Below are positions 18,923-26,790 of a stretch of DNA of 64,000 nt, piece after piece (position 1 is the stretch's first letter; each line of letters opens with the position of its first letter). The stretch covers positions 186,001-250,000 of the forward strand of contig JAUIEJ010000009.1 of the NCBI GenBank assembly GCA_030428885.1. The letters are read 5' to 3'. A model generated the notes under the pieces. The model saw nothing but the letters and a program-made list of their open reading frames with translations, was not told the origin of the DNA and made no database searches. This DNA is from Gemmatimonadota bacterium. GTDB lineage: Bacteria > Gemmatimonadota > Gemmatimonadetes > Longimicrobiales > Gaopeijiaceae. The translations under genes were made by a program, and so were the position numbers.

Positions 18923-19962
18923 GACGAACTCGCTCCCGCGAGACGACCGCGGCGGCGGTCCCGCACCACGAGCCAGAGAAAGAACGGGCCGCCCACCAGG
19001 GCGGTCACGACCCCCACCGGGAGTTCGGCCGGAGCCACCACGGTCCGGGACGCGAGATCGGCCGCCACCAACAGGACCGCCCCCAGCAGGGCGGCCCCGG
19101 GCAGGACGATGCGGTGATCGGGCCCCGCCACCATGCGCACCACGTGGGGCGTGACCAACCCCACGAAACCGATGATTCCGGCGAGGGCCACGGCGGTGCC
19201 CACCGTGACCGCCGAAATCGTCACCACCGCACGCTTCACCCCGTCGACGTCGACCCCCAGGTGCCGGGCCTCGGCCGATCCCAGGAGCAGGGCGTTGAGG
19301 GGCCGGGCGAGGAAGAAGGCCGGGACCACGCCCAGGAGGAGCAGGGGCGCGCCGGCGGCGATGGAGGGCCAGGTCACCCCGCCGAGGCCGCCCAGGGTCC
19401 AGAAGAGGAAGTCCCGGAGTTCCTGGTCGTCGCTTCCGAACACGAAGAGGCCCGTGGCCGCCGCCGCCACGGCGTTCACGGCGATGCCCGCCAGGAGCAT
19501 GGTGGCCATGGAGGTCTCCCCGTCCACCGTGGCGATGCGGTAGACCACCACCACCGCCGCGAGACCGCCGGCGAAGGCCCCCAATGCCAGCGCCGCCGGC
19601 CCGGCCAGTCCCACCAGGGTGCCGGCCCCCGCCAGGGTCACCCCCAGCGCGGCCAGGGCGGCCCCGCTGGAGACGCCGATGAGACCCGGGTCGGCCAGGG
19701 GATTGCGAAACAGGCCCTGGAGCGCGGCCCCCGCCACCCCCAGCGCGGCCCCCACCAGGACACCCAACACCACCCGGGGCGCCCGGACCAGGGTGAGGGT
19801 CACGGCCTCGTAGGGCTCGAAGGCCCCCACCCCGTCCAGACCGATCCGGTCGGCCAGGATCGCCACGATGCGTCCCGGGGGGATGGGCACCGCCCCGGTT
19901 CCCAGCGACACGAGGCAGACCGCCACCAGGGCCGCCCCCAGGACCGGAAGCACCGCCTTCAC
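18919..19962 (-). CDS. hmuU: Heme ABC transporter permease (FecCD family)
   Basis: Inner-membrane permease of about 347 residues with about ten helices, in the BtuC/FecCD/HmuU fold. Family motifs include ALQGLFRNPLADPGLIGVSSGA near the front and IGFVGLVTPHVVRMVAGPDH in the second half. The GTG at 19962 overlaps the hmuT stop (GTGA) and precedes the first hydrophobic segment, so it is the likely start even though the frame is open further upstream. It lies between hmuT and hmuV. Confidence 0.93.
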   Translation of the reverse strand: MKAVLPVLGAALVAVCLVSLGTGAVPIPPGRIVAILADRIGLDGVGAFEPYEAVTLTLVRAPRVVLGVLVGAALGVAGAALQGLFRNPLADPGLIGVSSGAALAALGVTLAGAGTLVGLAGPAALALGAFAGGLAAVVVVYRIATVDGETSMATMLLAGIAVNAVAAAATGLFVFGSDDQELRDFLFWTLGGLGGVTWPSIAAGAPLLLLGVVPAFFLARPLNALLLGSAEARHLGVDVDGVKRAVVTISAVTVGTAVALAGIIGFVGLVTPHVVRMVAGPDHRIVLPGAALLGAVLLVAADLASRTVVAPAELPVGVVTALVGGPFFLWLVVRDRRRGRLAGASSS

Positions 19963-20864
19963 GGCGACGGGCGAGGGTCGTGGAGCGCCGACCTCAGGCG
20001 CAGCGCCGTCTCCGCCGTGCGAGGGCCGAATCCGATGAACCCCAGGATCTCCACCGGCACCACCCGGCCGTTCCGCACGGCGGGCGTCGCCCCCAGGGCC
20101 GGATCCGCCGCCAGGCCCTCGACGCCGCCGAGGCGCTCCAGCAGCTCGGCGTCCACCACCAGCACGTCGGGTCGAGCGGCCACCACGGCCTCGGGGGTGA
20201 GGGGTTTGTAGCCCTCGAACCCGTCCACAGCGTTCACCGCCCCCACCAGGCGCAGCATGGCGTCGGCCGCCGTGCCCCGACCCGACACCTGGAGCGTGGC
20301 GCCGCCCCGGCCCCACACGAAGAGGGCGCGAGGCCCGCCCCCCACCTCCGCGTCACGTGCAGCCAGCCGGTCCAGATCGACGGCGATGCGGGCAGCGAGC
20401 TCCTCGCCCTCCGCCGCCCGTCCCAGGGCCGCCGCCACACGCCGCACCTTGTCGATGGCCGCCCGGGGATGCTCGTCGGCGGGAACCGTCACCACGTCCA
20501 CCCCCGCCGAGCGGAGCTGATCGAGGACCGCCGGGGGCCCGCTCCCTTCCAGGGCCAGCACCAGGTCGGGGCGGAGCGACAGCACCCCTTCCGCCCCCAG
20601 GGTCCGGAAGTACCCGACATCGGGAAGGGCGCGGGCGGCCTCGGGAAAGACGCTGGACTGGTCGACCCCCACCAGGAGCCCCTCGGCCCCCAGGGCGAAG
20701 ACCGTTTCGGTGATCGATCCCCCCAGGGCCACGACCCGGGGCTCGGGCGCCTCCTGAGCCACCAGCGCGCCCACGGCCCCCGGCGCCGCGAGGGCGGCGC
20801 AGACGGCGATCCACGGCGTCAGGAGCTGTGGACGGGGGAGGGAGGGTTGCATCACCGACTCCAT
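19959..20864 (-). CDS. hmuT: Periplasmic heme-binding protein
   Basis: Cluster-A-type substrate-binding protein of 301 residues. It has a signal peptide (LLTPWIAVCAALAAPGAVGAL). The core begins RVVALGGSITETVFALGAE, and the motif VGYFRTLGAEGVLSL contains the tyrosine that ligates heme iron in HmuT/PhuT proteins. First in the operon and behind the Fur-like box. ATG 20864 is given; a second ATG at 20852 is also possible, because TGGAG sits at a good distance in front of it. No TonB-dependent outer-membrane receptor is encoded next to it. Confidence 0.92.
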   Translation of the reverse strand: MESVMQPSLPRPQLLTPWIAVCAALAAPGAVGALVAQEAPEPRVVALGGSITETVFALGAEGLLVGVDQSSVFPEAARALPDVGYFRTLGAEGVLSLRPDLVLALEGSGPPAVLDQLRSAGVDVVTVPADEHPRAAIDKVRRVAAALGRAAEGEELAARIAVDLDRLAARDAEVGGGPRALFVWGRGGATLQVSGRGTAADAMLRLVGAVNAVDGFEGYKPLTPEAVVAARPDVLVVDAELLERLGGVEGLAADPALGATPAVRNGRVVPVEILGFIGFGPRTAETALRLRSALHDPRPSP

Positions 20865-20872
20865 GGGTGAAC

Positions 20873-20889
20873 TTGAGATTCATTCTCAA
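20873..20889 (-). promoter_or_regulatory. Fur-like box of the heme operon
   Basis: TTGAGATTCATTCTCAA is an inverted repeat that fits the 7-1-7 Fur layout (TGAGATT-C-ATTCTCA, against the consensus TGATAAT-N-ATTATCA). It lies 9 bp upstream of hmuT and about 77 bp before the divergent nitroreductase. Iron-dependent repression of heme uptake is the expected role; binding is inferred. Confidence 0.65.
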
Positions 20890-20965
20890 CACCAGAACCG
20901 GTCTGGACGGTAGGGTGTCGCCCCGTTGATCGTCAACCCGCCCGTCGCCTCTCCACGAATCCCCC

Positions 20966-21526
20966 ATGCACGTTCACGACGCCCTCCGCACCCGCCGCAC
21001 GATCCATCGCTACCGCCCCGACCCGGTGCCCGGCGACGTGGTGCGGCGGGCCCTCGAAGCCGCGATCCTCGCACCCAACCACCGCCTCACCCAGCCGTGG
21101 CGGTTCGTCCTGCTCGGGCGCGACTCCCGGCGGCCCCTGGCCGACCGCAACGTGGCCCTGAAGACCGCCGGCGACGGCGCCCCCCTCTCTCCCGAGGCCT
21201 GCGACCGGATCAGGGGAAAGATCCTGGATCCCCCGGGCTGCCTCGTGGTGGGGTGCGTCCGGAGCGACGATCCCCTCCGCTGGATGGAGGACCGGGAGGC
21301 CGTGGCCTGCGCCGTCCAGAACGTCTGCCTCTCCCTCCACGGCGACGGCGTGGGGAGCAAGTGGAGTTCGGGGGGGATCACCCGCCACGCCGACGCCTAC
21401 GCCGCGGCCGGGCTCGACCCCGACGACGTGGAGATCGTGGGCTTCGTCTGGATGGGGTACGCGGCCGAGACCCCCGCCGCGCCGGCCCGGAGTCCCCTGG
21501 ACGAGGTCTACCGCGAAGCGCCCTGA
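20966..21526 (+). CDS. Nitroreductase-family flavoprotein (YdjA-like)
   Basis: FMN-dependent oxidoreductase fold, 186 residues. The N-terminal RTRRTIHRYRPDPVP and ILAPNHRLTQPWRFVLLG are the FMN-binding pattern of small nitroreductases; the N-H-x-x-T-x-P-W form is close to YdjA. The central VACAVQNVCLSLHGDGVGSKW segment matches the dimer-interface helix. It is divergent from the heme operon across the Fur-like box, so it might be iron-regulated. Its last 19 bp overlap the convergent M23 peptidase gene. The physiological substrate is unknown. Confidence 0.88.
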   Translation: MHVHDALRTRRTIHRYRPDPVPGDVVRRALEAAILAPNHRLTQPWRFVLLGRDSRRPLADRNVALKTAGDGAPLSPEACDRIRGKILDPPGCLVVGCVRSDDPLRWMEDREAVACAVQNVCLSLHGDGVGSKWSSGGITRHADAYAAAGLDPDDVEIVGFVWMGYAAETPAAPARSPLDEVYREAP

Positions 21527-22395
21527 GGATCGGTCGAGCCCGGGAGCGCCAGGAAGCTCCGGGGGTCCACGCTGGTGGTGCCGATGCGCACCACCCAGTG
21601 CAGGTGGGGTCCCGTCACCCGACCCGTGGCCCCGACCCGCCCGATGGGGGTGCCCGCCGCCACCGTGTCGCCTTCCGCCACGAGCTGCTCGCTGAGGTGG
21701 AAGTACCCGCTCAGCAGTCCCCCCCCGTGGTTCAGGTACACGATGTTGCCCGCCAGGAGGAAGGTGTCCACCAGGGCCACCACACCCCGGCTCGGCGCCA
21801 CCACCACATCGCCCGGATCCCCGTCCAGGTCCAGCCCCAGGTGGCGGCTCGACACCTGACCGTTGAACACCCGACCGTCGCCGAAGCCGCTGGTGACCCG
21901 GTCGTCGCGGGGAATCACCCGTTCGTCGGTCCAGAGCCGGGGCGCCGCGTGGGCCTGGCGGGCCACCTCCGCCGCCTTCGCCTGATCCTCCCGCAACCGG
22001 GCCGCGTCGGCGTCGTTGAGGGGCGACCCCAGACGCGGGGCCACCGTGAGCTGAGCGTGGCGGTACTCCCCCCGAGCCACGGGAATGCGGGGCGCCAGGG
22101 CCTGAGCCGAGCCGTCGTCGAAGACCACCCGCAGGTCGGCCGTCAGGGCGTCCTCGGTCTCCACGGGGACCGGCGCCAGACCGACGAAGGCGCCGTCGGC
22201 CCTGCGCTCGAAATGGAGCGCTTCGCCCCCGGCCTCGCCCACGACCGAGGCGACGGCGTCGCCGGCCCCGGGGGTCACCACGAGTTGAAAGAGGTGCCCC
22301 TGGACGGGGCGTTCGGGCACCCACGAGACCACGGGGTCGGTGGGTGAGGCGGCCACCGTCGCGGCCGAAACGAGCAGGGTCAGGAGCGCATGCAT
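21508..22395 (-). CDS. Secreted M23-family (LytM-like) metallopeptidase
   Basis: Exported protein of 295 residues: signal peptide MHALLTLLVSAATVAAS, an unassigned beta-rich N-terminal part, then a peptidase M23 domain near 175-280. Zinc ligands appear in SSRHLGLDLDG (H and D of HxxxD) and in GPHLHW (HxH). Such enzymes cleave peptidoglycan cross-bridges or act as amidase activators. All expected metal residues are present, so activity is plausible. The start at ATG 22395 gives a clean signal peptide and follows TTGGAG. It is divergent from the gene at 22472. Confidence 0.9.
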   Translation of the reverse strand: MHALLTLLVSAATVAASPTDPVVSWVPERPVQGHLFQLVVTPGAGDAVASVVGEAGGEALHFERRADGAFVGLAPVPVETEDALTADLRVVFDDGSAQALAPRIPVARGEYRHAQLTVAPRLGSPLNDADAARLREDQAKAAEVARQAHAAPRLWTDERVIPRDDRVTSGFGDGRVFNGQVSSRHLGLDLDGDPGDVVVAPSRGVVALVDTFLLAGNIVYLNHGGGLLSGYFHLSEQLVAEGDTVAAGTPIGRVGATGRVTGPHLHWVVRIGTTSVDPRSFLALPGSTDPQGASR

Positions 22396-22471
22396 GGCTC
22401 CAATGTGGACCGTCGGCCCCGGGCCACGCCACACCCGGGCTCCCGCCGGGATCCCCGGGGTATGGGACTCC

Positions 22472-23071
22472 ATGACGACCTCCGCGCCCTCTCGCCGTGG
22501 CCTCGGGCCGCCCGCCCTCGCCGCCGCGCTCCTCGCCGCGTTCGCGGCCACCGGTCCGGCCCGGGCCCAGGTCGACCCCTCACCCGCCGACACCGTGGCC
22601 GCCGAGTATCTTCGGGGCTTCCAGGCCGCGGTGTGGGACGGCCTGGCCCAGCGGCTCCACCCCGACGCCCTGGCCTACCTGCGCCTGGCCATCGACATCC
22701 AGGTGGACGCCGACACCACCGGATGGGCCCTGTCCAACCTGGGCGGCGCCGCCACCCGGGCCGAATACGACGAGCGCGACGACGCCCGCATCTTCATCGA
22801 CGTCATGGGCTGGACCCAGGACCACGCCCGGGGGCTCCTGTCGTCGCTGGTGTCCCGGGAGGCCGAACTCATCGGGATCGTGGCCGAGTCCGACGACGTC
22901 GCCCACGCCGTCTACCGGGTCCGCACCATCGCCTACGGCGCCGAACCCGTGGTGCAGGTGGCCACCCTGGTCCTCACCGATCGGGGCTGGAAGGTCCGGG
23001 AGTCTCCCGAGATCCGCACCCTCCACACCGCCCTCCGAGGTGTGCCGGTGCCCCGGGACCCGCCCCGATGA
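22472..23071 (+). CDS. Secreted protein of unknown function
   Basis: Product of about 199 residues with a signal peptide (LAAALLAAFAATGPARAQ). The mature part is acidic and compact: GFQAAVWDGLAQRLHPDALAYL, then a C-terminal half rich in beta strands ending in VLTDRGWKVRESPEI, which resembles NTF2/SnoaL-type small folds. No family is assigned. The start at ATG 22472 places the signal peptide at the N-terminus. It is convergent with the kinase gene, 10 bp apart. Confidence 0.75.
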   Translation: MTTSAPSRRGLGPPALAAALLAAFAATGPARAQVDPSPADTVAAEYLRGFQAAVWDGLAQRLHPDALAYLRLAIDIQVDADTTGWALSNLGGAATRAEYDERDDARIFIDVMGWTQDHARGLLSSLVSREAELIGIVAESDDVAHAVYRVRTIAYGAEPVVQVATLVLTDRGWKVRESPEIRTLHTALRGVPVPRDPPR

Positions 23072-23081
23072 CGCACCTGGG

Positions 23082-25679
23082 CTACGGGCCTTCGGCGCGT
23101 TCCCTCCACATCGACGCCGTCTCCGGGTCCCCCGCCCGTTCGTACCACTCGGCCAGTCCCTCGGCCACGGTGGTGCGCACTCGCCCCCCGTCTTCCGCAG
23201 CTTCCTGGCCGGCCCACGCCGCCTGGAGCACGGCCAGGGCCTCGTCCATCTGCCCCAGATCGGTGAGGGCCCGTCCCCACGAAGCCCGGGCCGCCAGGGT
23301 CCGCAAATGCCCCGGTGGAAGGGCCTCGTCCAGGATCTCCACCGCCTCCCGGAGCAGGGGCTCGGCCTGCTCCGGCGCCCCGCCGCGACGGTGGGCGCCC
23401 CCGAGGGTGGCCAGGGCGATCCCCGTATCGGGAGACCGGGGGCCCGTGGACGCCCGGTCCATGGCCACCGCCTCCTCCAGATAGGGCACGGCCTCGTCGA
23501 ATCGCTCCACCCCCAGGAGGGCCAGTCCGTAGTCGTGGAGGACGGCCGCCAGGTCCCGGGGGCCGATCTCGAGCCGCCGCGCCAGTTCCAGGGACTCCAG
23601 GTAGAGGGCCTCGGCCTCGTCGAATCGGCCCTGGGCGTCCACGGCGTTGGCCAGGGTCTTGTTGGCGGCCACCAGGAAGGGATAGTCGGGGCCCACCGAC
23701 GCCCGGAGCCCGTCCACCGCGGCGCGCAGCAGCGGCTCGGCCTCCGCCGAGCGGCCGGCGCCGTGGAGCACCAACCCCAGGTTCTGGGTCATGATGGACG
23801 TCTGGGGGTGTTCGGGGCCCAGGATCTCTCCCACCATCTCCACCGCCCGCCCCAGGGTTGCGGCCGCGTCGTTCAGGCGCCCCTGCCGGTACTGGAGTCC
23901 CCCGAGCACGTTGAGATTCTGGGCCACCTCCATGGAGACCTCGCCGGCACCGGCTCGCACCTCCACGGCCTCGGCCAGGAGCGCTTCGGCCTCCTCCAAC
24001 TGCCCCAGCGAGGCCAGGACGCTGCCCAACTCGAACTGGAGATCGGCCCGCACGCGGGGGGACACGTCGTCGGCTGCATCCGCGGCGGCCAGGCCCTGCC
24101 GGTAGTACTCCGCCGCCGCCACGGGATCGCCGTTGCCCATCTGGAGCCGCGCCAGCGACACCAGACTGGCGCGAACCTCGGGATGGCCCTCCCCGTGGGC
24201 GGCGCGATGGGACTCCAGCGCCGCCAGCAGCAGCGGCTCGGCCCGATCGTAGAGGCCCAGATCGCCCTGCACCGACCCCAGGAGCCGCTGCATTCGGGCC
24301 CGCACCTCGGGTTGGTCCACCAGGGCGGTGTCGAGCTGGTCCGACGCCCGCTCCAGGAAGGCGGCGATTCGGAGGGTGTCGAGCCGCTGCCCGCCTTCCG
24401 CGAACGGATTGGAGGCGGTGAAGAGGCTCTCCAGGAACCCGCTCACCGACGCCGCCACGTCCCGCTCGGCCCGGGCCACCCGGGCCTGCTGGACGGCCAC
24501 GCCCAGGCCGCCGGTGAGCCCCAGGAGGGCCGCCACCGCCGCGGCCACCGCCACCCGGTTGCGTCCCACGAACTTCCGGACGCGGTACCCGGTGGACGGG
24601 GCCCGGGCCAGGAGCGGCCGCCCTTCCCGGTACCGCACGAGATCGTCCCGGAACGCCGCGGCCGACGGGTAGCGGCGGCCCGGGTCGGCGCGCAGCGCCA
24701 TGAGGAGGATCGTGTCGAGTTCGCCCCGCAACTGGCGTCGCACCCCGGGTTCGGGGGCCAGGGTGCTGGGGGTGGCCGTGGTCTCCCGGGTCGTGGGATC
24801 GACCTCGGGCCGGCGCCCCGTGAGGATCCGGTGGAGCACCACCCCCAGGGAGTAGACGTCCGACGCCGTGCCCAGAGGAGCCCCGGCGAGCTGTTCCGGA
24901 GACGCGTACTCGGGGGTGAAGACCCGCCGGTCCACCCGGGTCAGGGGCTCCTCACCGTCGTCGCCCTCGTCCACGGTGAGCAGCCGGGCGATCCCGAAGT
25001 CCAGGAGCTTCACCTGGCCCTCTTCATCCACCAGGATGTTCGACGGCTTCAGGTCGCGGTGCACCACCAGATTGCGGTGGGCGTGATCCACGGCGTCGGC
25101 GATCTGTTCGAAGAGCCGGAGGCGCTCTCCCACCGCCAGGTCGTGGGCCTCGCACCATCGATCCACGGGCTCGCCCCGGACCAGTTCCATGGCCAGCCAG
25201 GGCCGGCCGTCGTCGGTGACCCCCCCGTCGTACATGCGGGCGATGTTGCCATGCTCCAGCCCGGCCAGGATCTGGCGCTCCCGGCGGAACCTCGCCTGGA
25301 GTTCCCGGGGATCGATGCCCGACGCCCCCACCACCTTCAGGGCCACCTCCCGTCGGAACTGGTCGTCGTCGCGCACCGCCCGGTACACCACGGCCATGCC
25401 CCCCCGACCGATCTCGTCGATGACCCGGTAGGGACCGGCCGATGGAAGGGCGGCGGGGGCCGGGCCGTCGCCCTCGTCCATGAGGAGCACGAGGTCGTCG
25501 AAGGGCGCGTCCAACAGCGGCGTGCCGGTGACGTCGGCGGCCAGGAGGCTCTCCACCTCCCGCCGTAGGTCGCCGTCTCCGGCGCAGGCCTCATCGAGAA
25601 AGGCGGCCCGCTCGCCGGCGGGGCGCTCGGCGGCGTCGAGGAAGACGTCCTGGATCCGGGTCCAGCGCGGAGGTTCCAT
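23082..25679 (-). CDS. Ser/Thr protein kinase with C-terminal TPR repeats
   Basis: Hanks-type kinase of 865 residues. An N-terminal stretch (1-80) with FLDEACAGDGDLRREVESLL is common to this kinase type. The kinase domain at about 84-340 has the glycine loop IGRGGMAVVY at 90-99, catalytic K115, HRDLKPSN with D209, and DFG at 227-229, so it should be active. A membrane helix follows near 380-400 (VAVAAAVAALLGLTGGLGVAV), then TPR-like repeats to the end, probably periplasmic. It lies 33 bp downstream of an ECF sigma gene on the same strand, a pairing common in Planctomycetes, Acidobacteria and Gemmatimonadota. Confidence 0.93.
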   Translation of the reverse strand: MEPPRWTRIQDVFLDAAERPAGERAAFLDEACAGDGDLRREVESLLAADVTGTPLLDAPFDDLVLLMDEGDGPAPAALPSAGPYRVIDEIGRGGMAVVYRAVRDDDQFRREVALKVVGASGIDPRELQARFRRERQILAGLEHGNIARMYDGGVTDDGRPWLAMELVRGEPVDRWCEAHDLAVGERLRLFEQIADAVDHAHRNLVVHRDLKPSNILVDEEGQVKLLDFGIARLLTVDEGDDGEEPLTRVDRRVFTPEYASPEQLAGAPLGTASDVYSLGVVLHRILTGRRPEVDPTTRETTATPSTLAPEPGVRRQLRGELDTILLMALRADPGRRYPSAAAFRDDLVRYREGRPLLARAPSTGYRVRKFVGRNRVAVAAAVAALLGLTGGLGVAVQQARVARAERDVAASVSGFLESLFTASNPFAEGGQRLDTLRIAAFLERASDQLDTALVDQPEVRARMQRLLGSVQGDLGLYDRAEPLLLAALESHRAAHGEGHPEVRASLVSLARLQMGNGDPVAAAEYYRQGLAAADAADDVSPRVRADLQFELGSVLASLGQLEEAEALLAEAVEVRAGAGEVSMEVAQNLNVLGGLQYRQGRLNDAAATLGRAVEMVGEILGPEHPQTSIMTQNLGLVLHGAGRSAEAEPLLRAAVDGLRASVGPDYPFLVAANKTLANAVDAQGRFDEAEALYLESLELARRLEIGPRDLAAVLHDYGLALLGVERFDEAVPYLEEAVAMDRASTGPRSPDTGIALATLGGAHRRGGAPEQAEPLLREAVEILDEALPPGHLRTLAARASWGRALTDLGQMDEALAVLQAAWAGQEAAEDGGRVRTTVAEGLAEWYERAGDPETASMWRERAEGP

Positions 25680-25712
25680 ACCGGTCCCTATCCCTTCACC
25701 GGCGCGCGGGGA

Positions 25713-26291
25713 TCACGCCAGCTCCCGAGCGAGCCACGCCCGGGCCGCCCGCCAGTCCCGTTTCACCGTGGGTTCGGACACCCCCAGGGCCTCGCCCGTC
25801 TCCTCCACCGACATGCCGGCGAAGTACCGGCACTCCACGACCCGGGCCTGCCGGGGGCTCAGCTCCTCCAGGCGGTCCAGCGCCGCGTCCAGGGCCAGCA
25901 CACCCTCGGGAGCCACCCCGGCGCCCGCCGCCAACGCACCGGCCGGGGCGTCGTCCAGCGACACGTCGGCCTTGCCGCTCCCCCGCTTCAGGGCGGTCTT
26001 CCGCTCCGCGGCCCGCACCAGCACCTGCCGCATGGCCCGGGCGGCGACCCCCATGAAGTGGCTCCGCCCCTCCCACGCCAGTTCCCGGGACGGCACCAGG
26101 CGCAGATAGGCTTCGTGGACCAGGGCGGTGGTGTTGATGGTCTCCCCCGCCCGTCCCCGGCGCACGTGGCGCGCCAAGCCGCGCAGTTCTTCGTAGACGG
26201 CCTGGAAGACGCGGTCGAAGGCCGCTTCGTCGCCGGCCGCCGCGGACCGGAGCAGGCGCGTGACGTCCGGAGGGGAGGACTCGGGAGGCAT
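25713..26291 (-). CDS. ECF-type RNA polymerase sigma factor (kinase-linked group)
   Basis: Sigma factor of 192 residues. Region 2 is FDRVFQAVYEELRGLARHV followed by INTTALVHEAYLRL, the pattern of the ECF group usually linked to Ser/Thr kinases. Region 4 has ELSPRQARVVECRYFAGMSVEETGE with the DNA-reading helix GVSEPTVKRDW. The start at ATG 26291 opens the conserved N-terminus. It is upstream of the TPR kinase, and the kinase may modulate it; this is inferred from context. It is divergent from padR3. No anti-sigma factor gene is seen. Confidence 0.92.
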   Translation of the reverse strand: MPPESSPPDVTRLLRSAAAGDEAAFDRVFQAVYEELRGLARHVRRGRAGETINTTALVHEAYLRLVPSRELAWEGRSHFMGVAARAMRQVLVRAAERKTALKRGSGKADVSLDDAPAGALAAGAGVAPEGVLALDAALDRLEELSPRQARVVECRYFAGMSVEETGEALGVSEPTVKRDWRAARAWLARELA

Positions 26292-26394
26292 GCCGGCATG
26301 ATAGGTCCGGGCCGTGCGCCGGGCCACGGTCTCACCTCCGATTCGGGCCCGTGGCCATGCCCGCTGCAACGATTCCGGCCGCCCCGGCGTCCCA

Positions 26395-26415
26395 CTATAG
26401 TCGCGACACCTATAG
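26395..26415 (+). promoter_or_regulatory. Probable promoter/operator of PadR-permease module 3
   Basis: CTATAG occurs at 26395-26400 and 26410-26415, 15 bp apart, with the palindrome TCGCGA between them (26401-26406). It is a short AT-rich island 22 bp before padR3, between it and the divergent sigma gene. TATAG could serve as a -10 element. Regulator binding is inferred. Confidence 0.45.
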
Positions 26416-26436
26416 CTACCCCAACCCCGCACTCCC

Positions 26437-26790
26437 ATGGCCGGCCCCCACCCCGACGCCCCCACGCCCCTGGAGCTCGAGATCCTGGTGGCCCTGGGGT
26501 CGGGTCCCCTCCACGGCTACGGCATCATCCAGGACATCGAGGGGCGGACCCGGGCCTTCGGCAACCTGCGCTCCGGCACCCTCTACCTGGCCCTCCGCCG
26601 GCTGAAGCAGGCCGGGCGCGTGGAGCCCTGCCCGGCGCCGCCCGACGAACGGGGGGGCGACAGCCGGCGGAAATTCGTGCGGCTCACCGAGGCCGGACGG
26701 GAGGCGGCCCGCGCCGAACTGCTGGCCATGCACCGCACCGTGGCCGTGGGCGTGGCCCGGCGCCTCGTGGACCCCCGGGAGGGCGGATGA
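26437..26790 (+). CDS. PadR-family transcriptional regulator (module 3)
   Basis: Winged-helix protein of 117 residues: LELEILVALGSGPLHGYGII, then GTLYLALRRLKQAGRVE, then a wing with SRRKFVRLTEAG. Its stop overlaps the permease start as ATGA. The CTATAG repeats just upstream are the likely site of autoregulation. The ligand is unknown. Confidence 0.9.
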   Translation: MAGPHPDAPTPLELEILVALGSGPLHGYGIIQDIEGRTRAFGNLRSGTLYLALRRLKQAGRVEPCPAPPDERGGDSRRKFVRLTEAGREAARAELLAMHRTVAVGVARRLVDPREGG

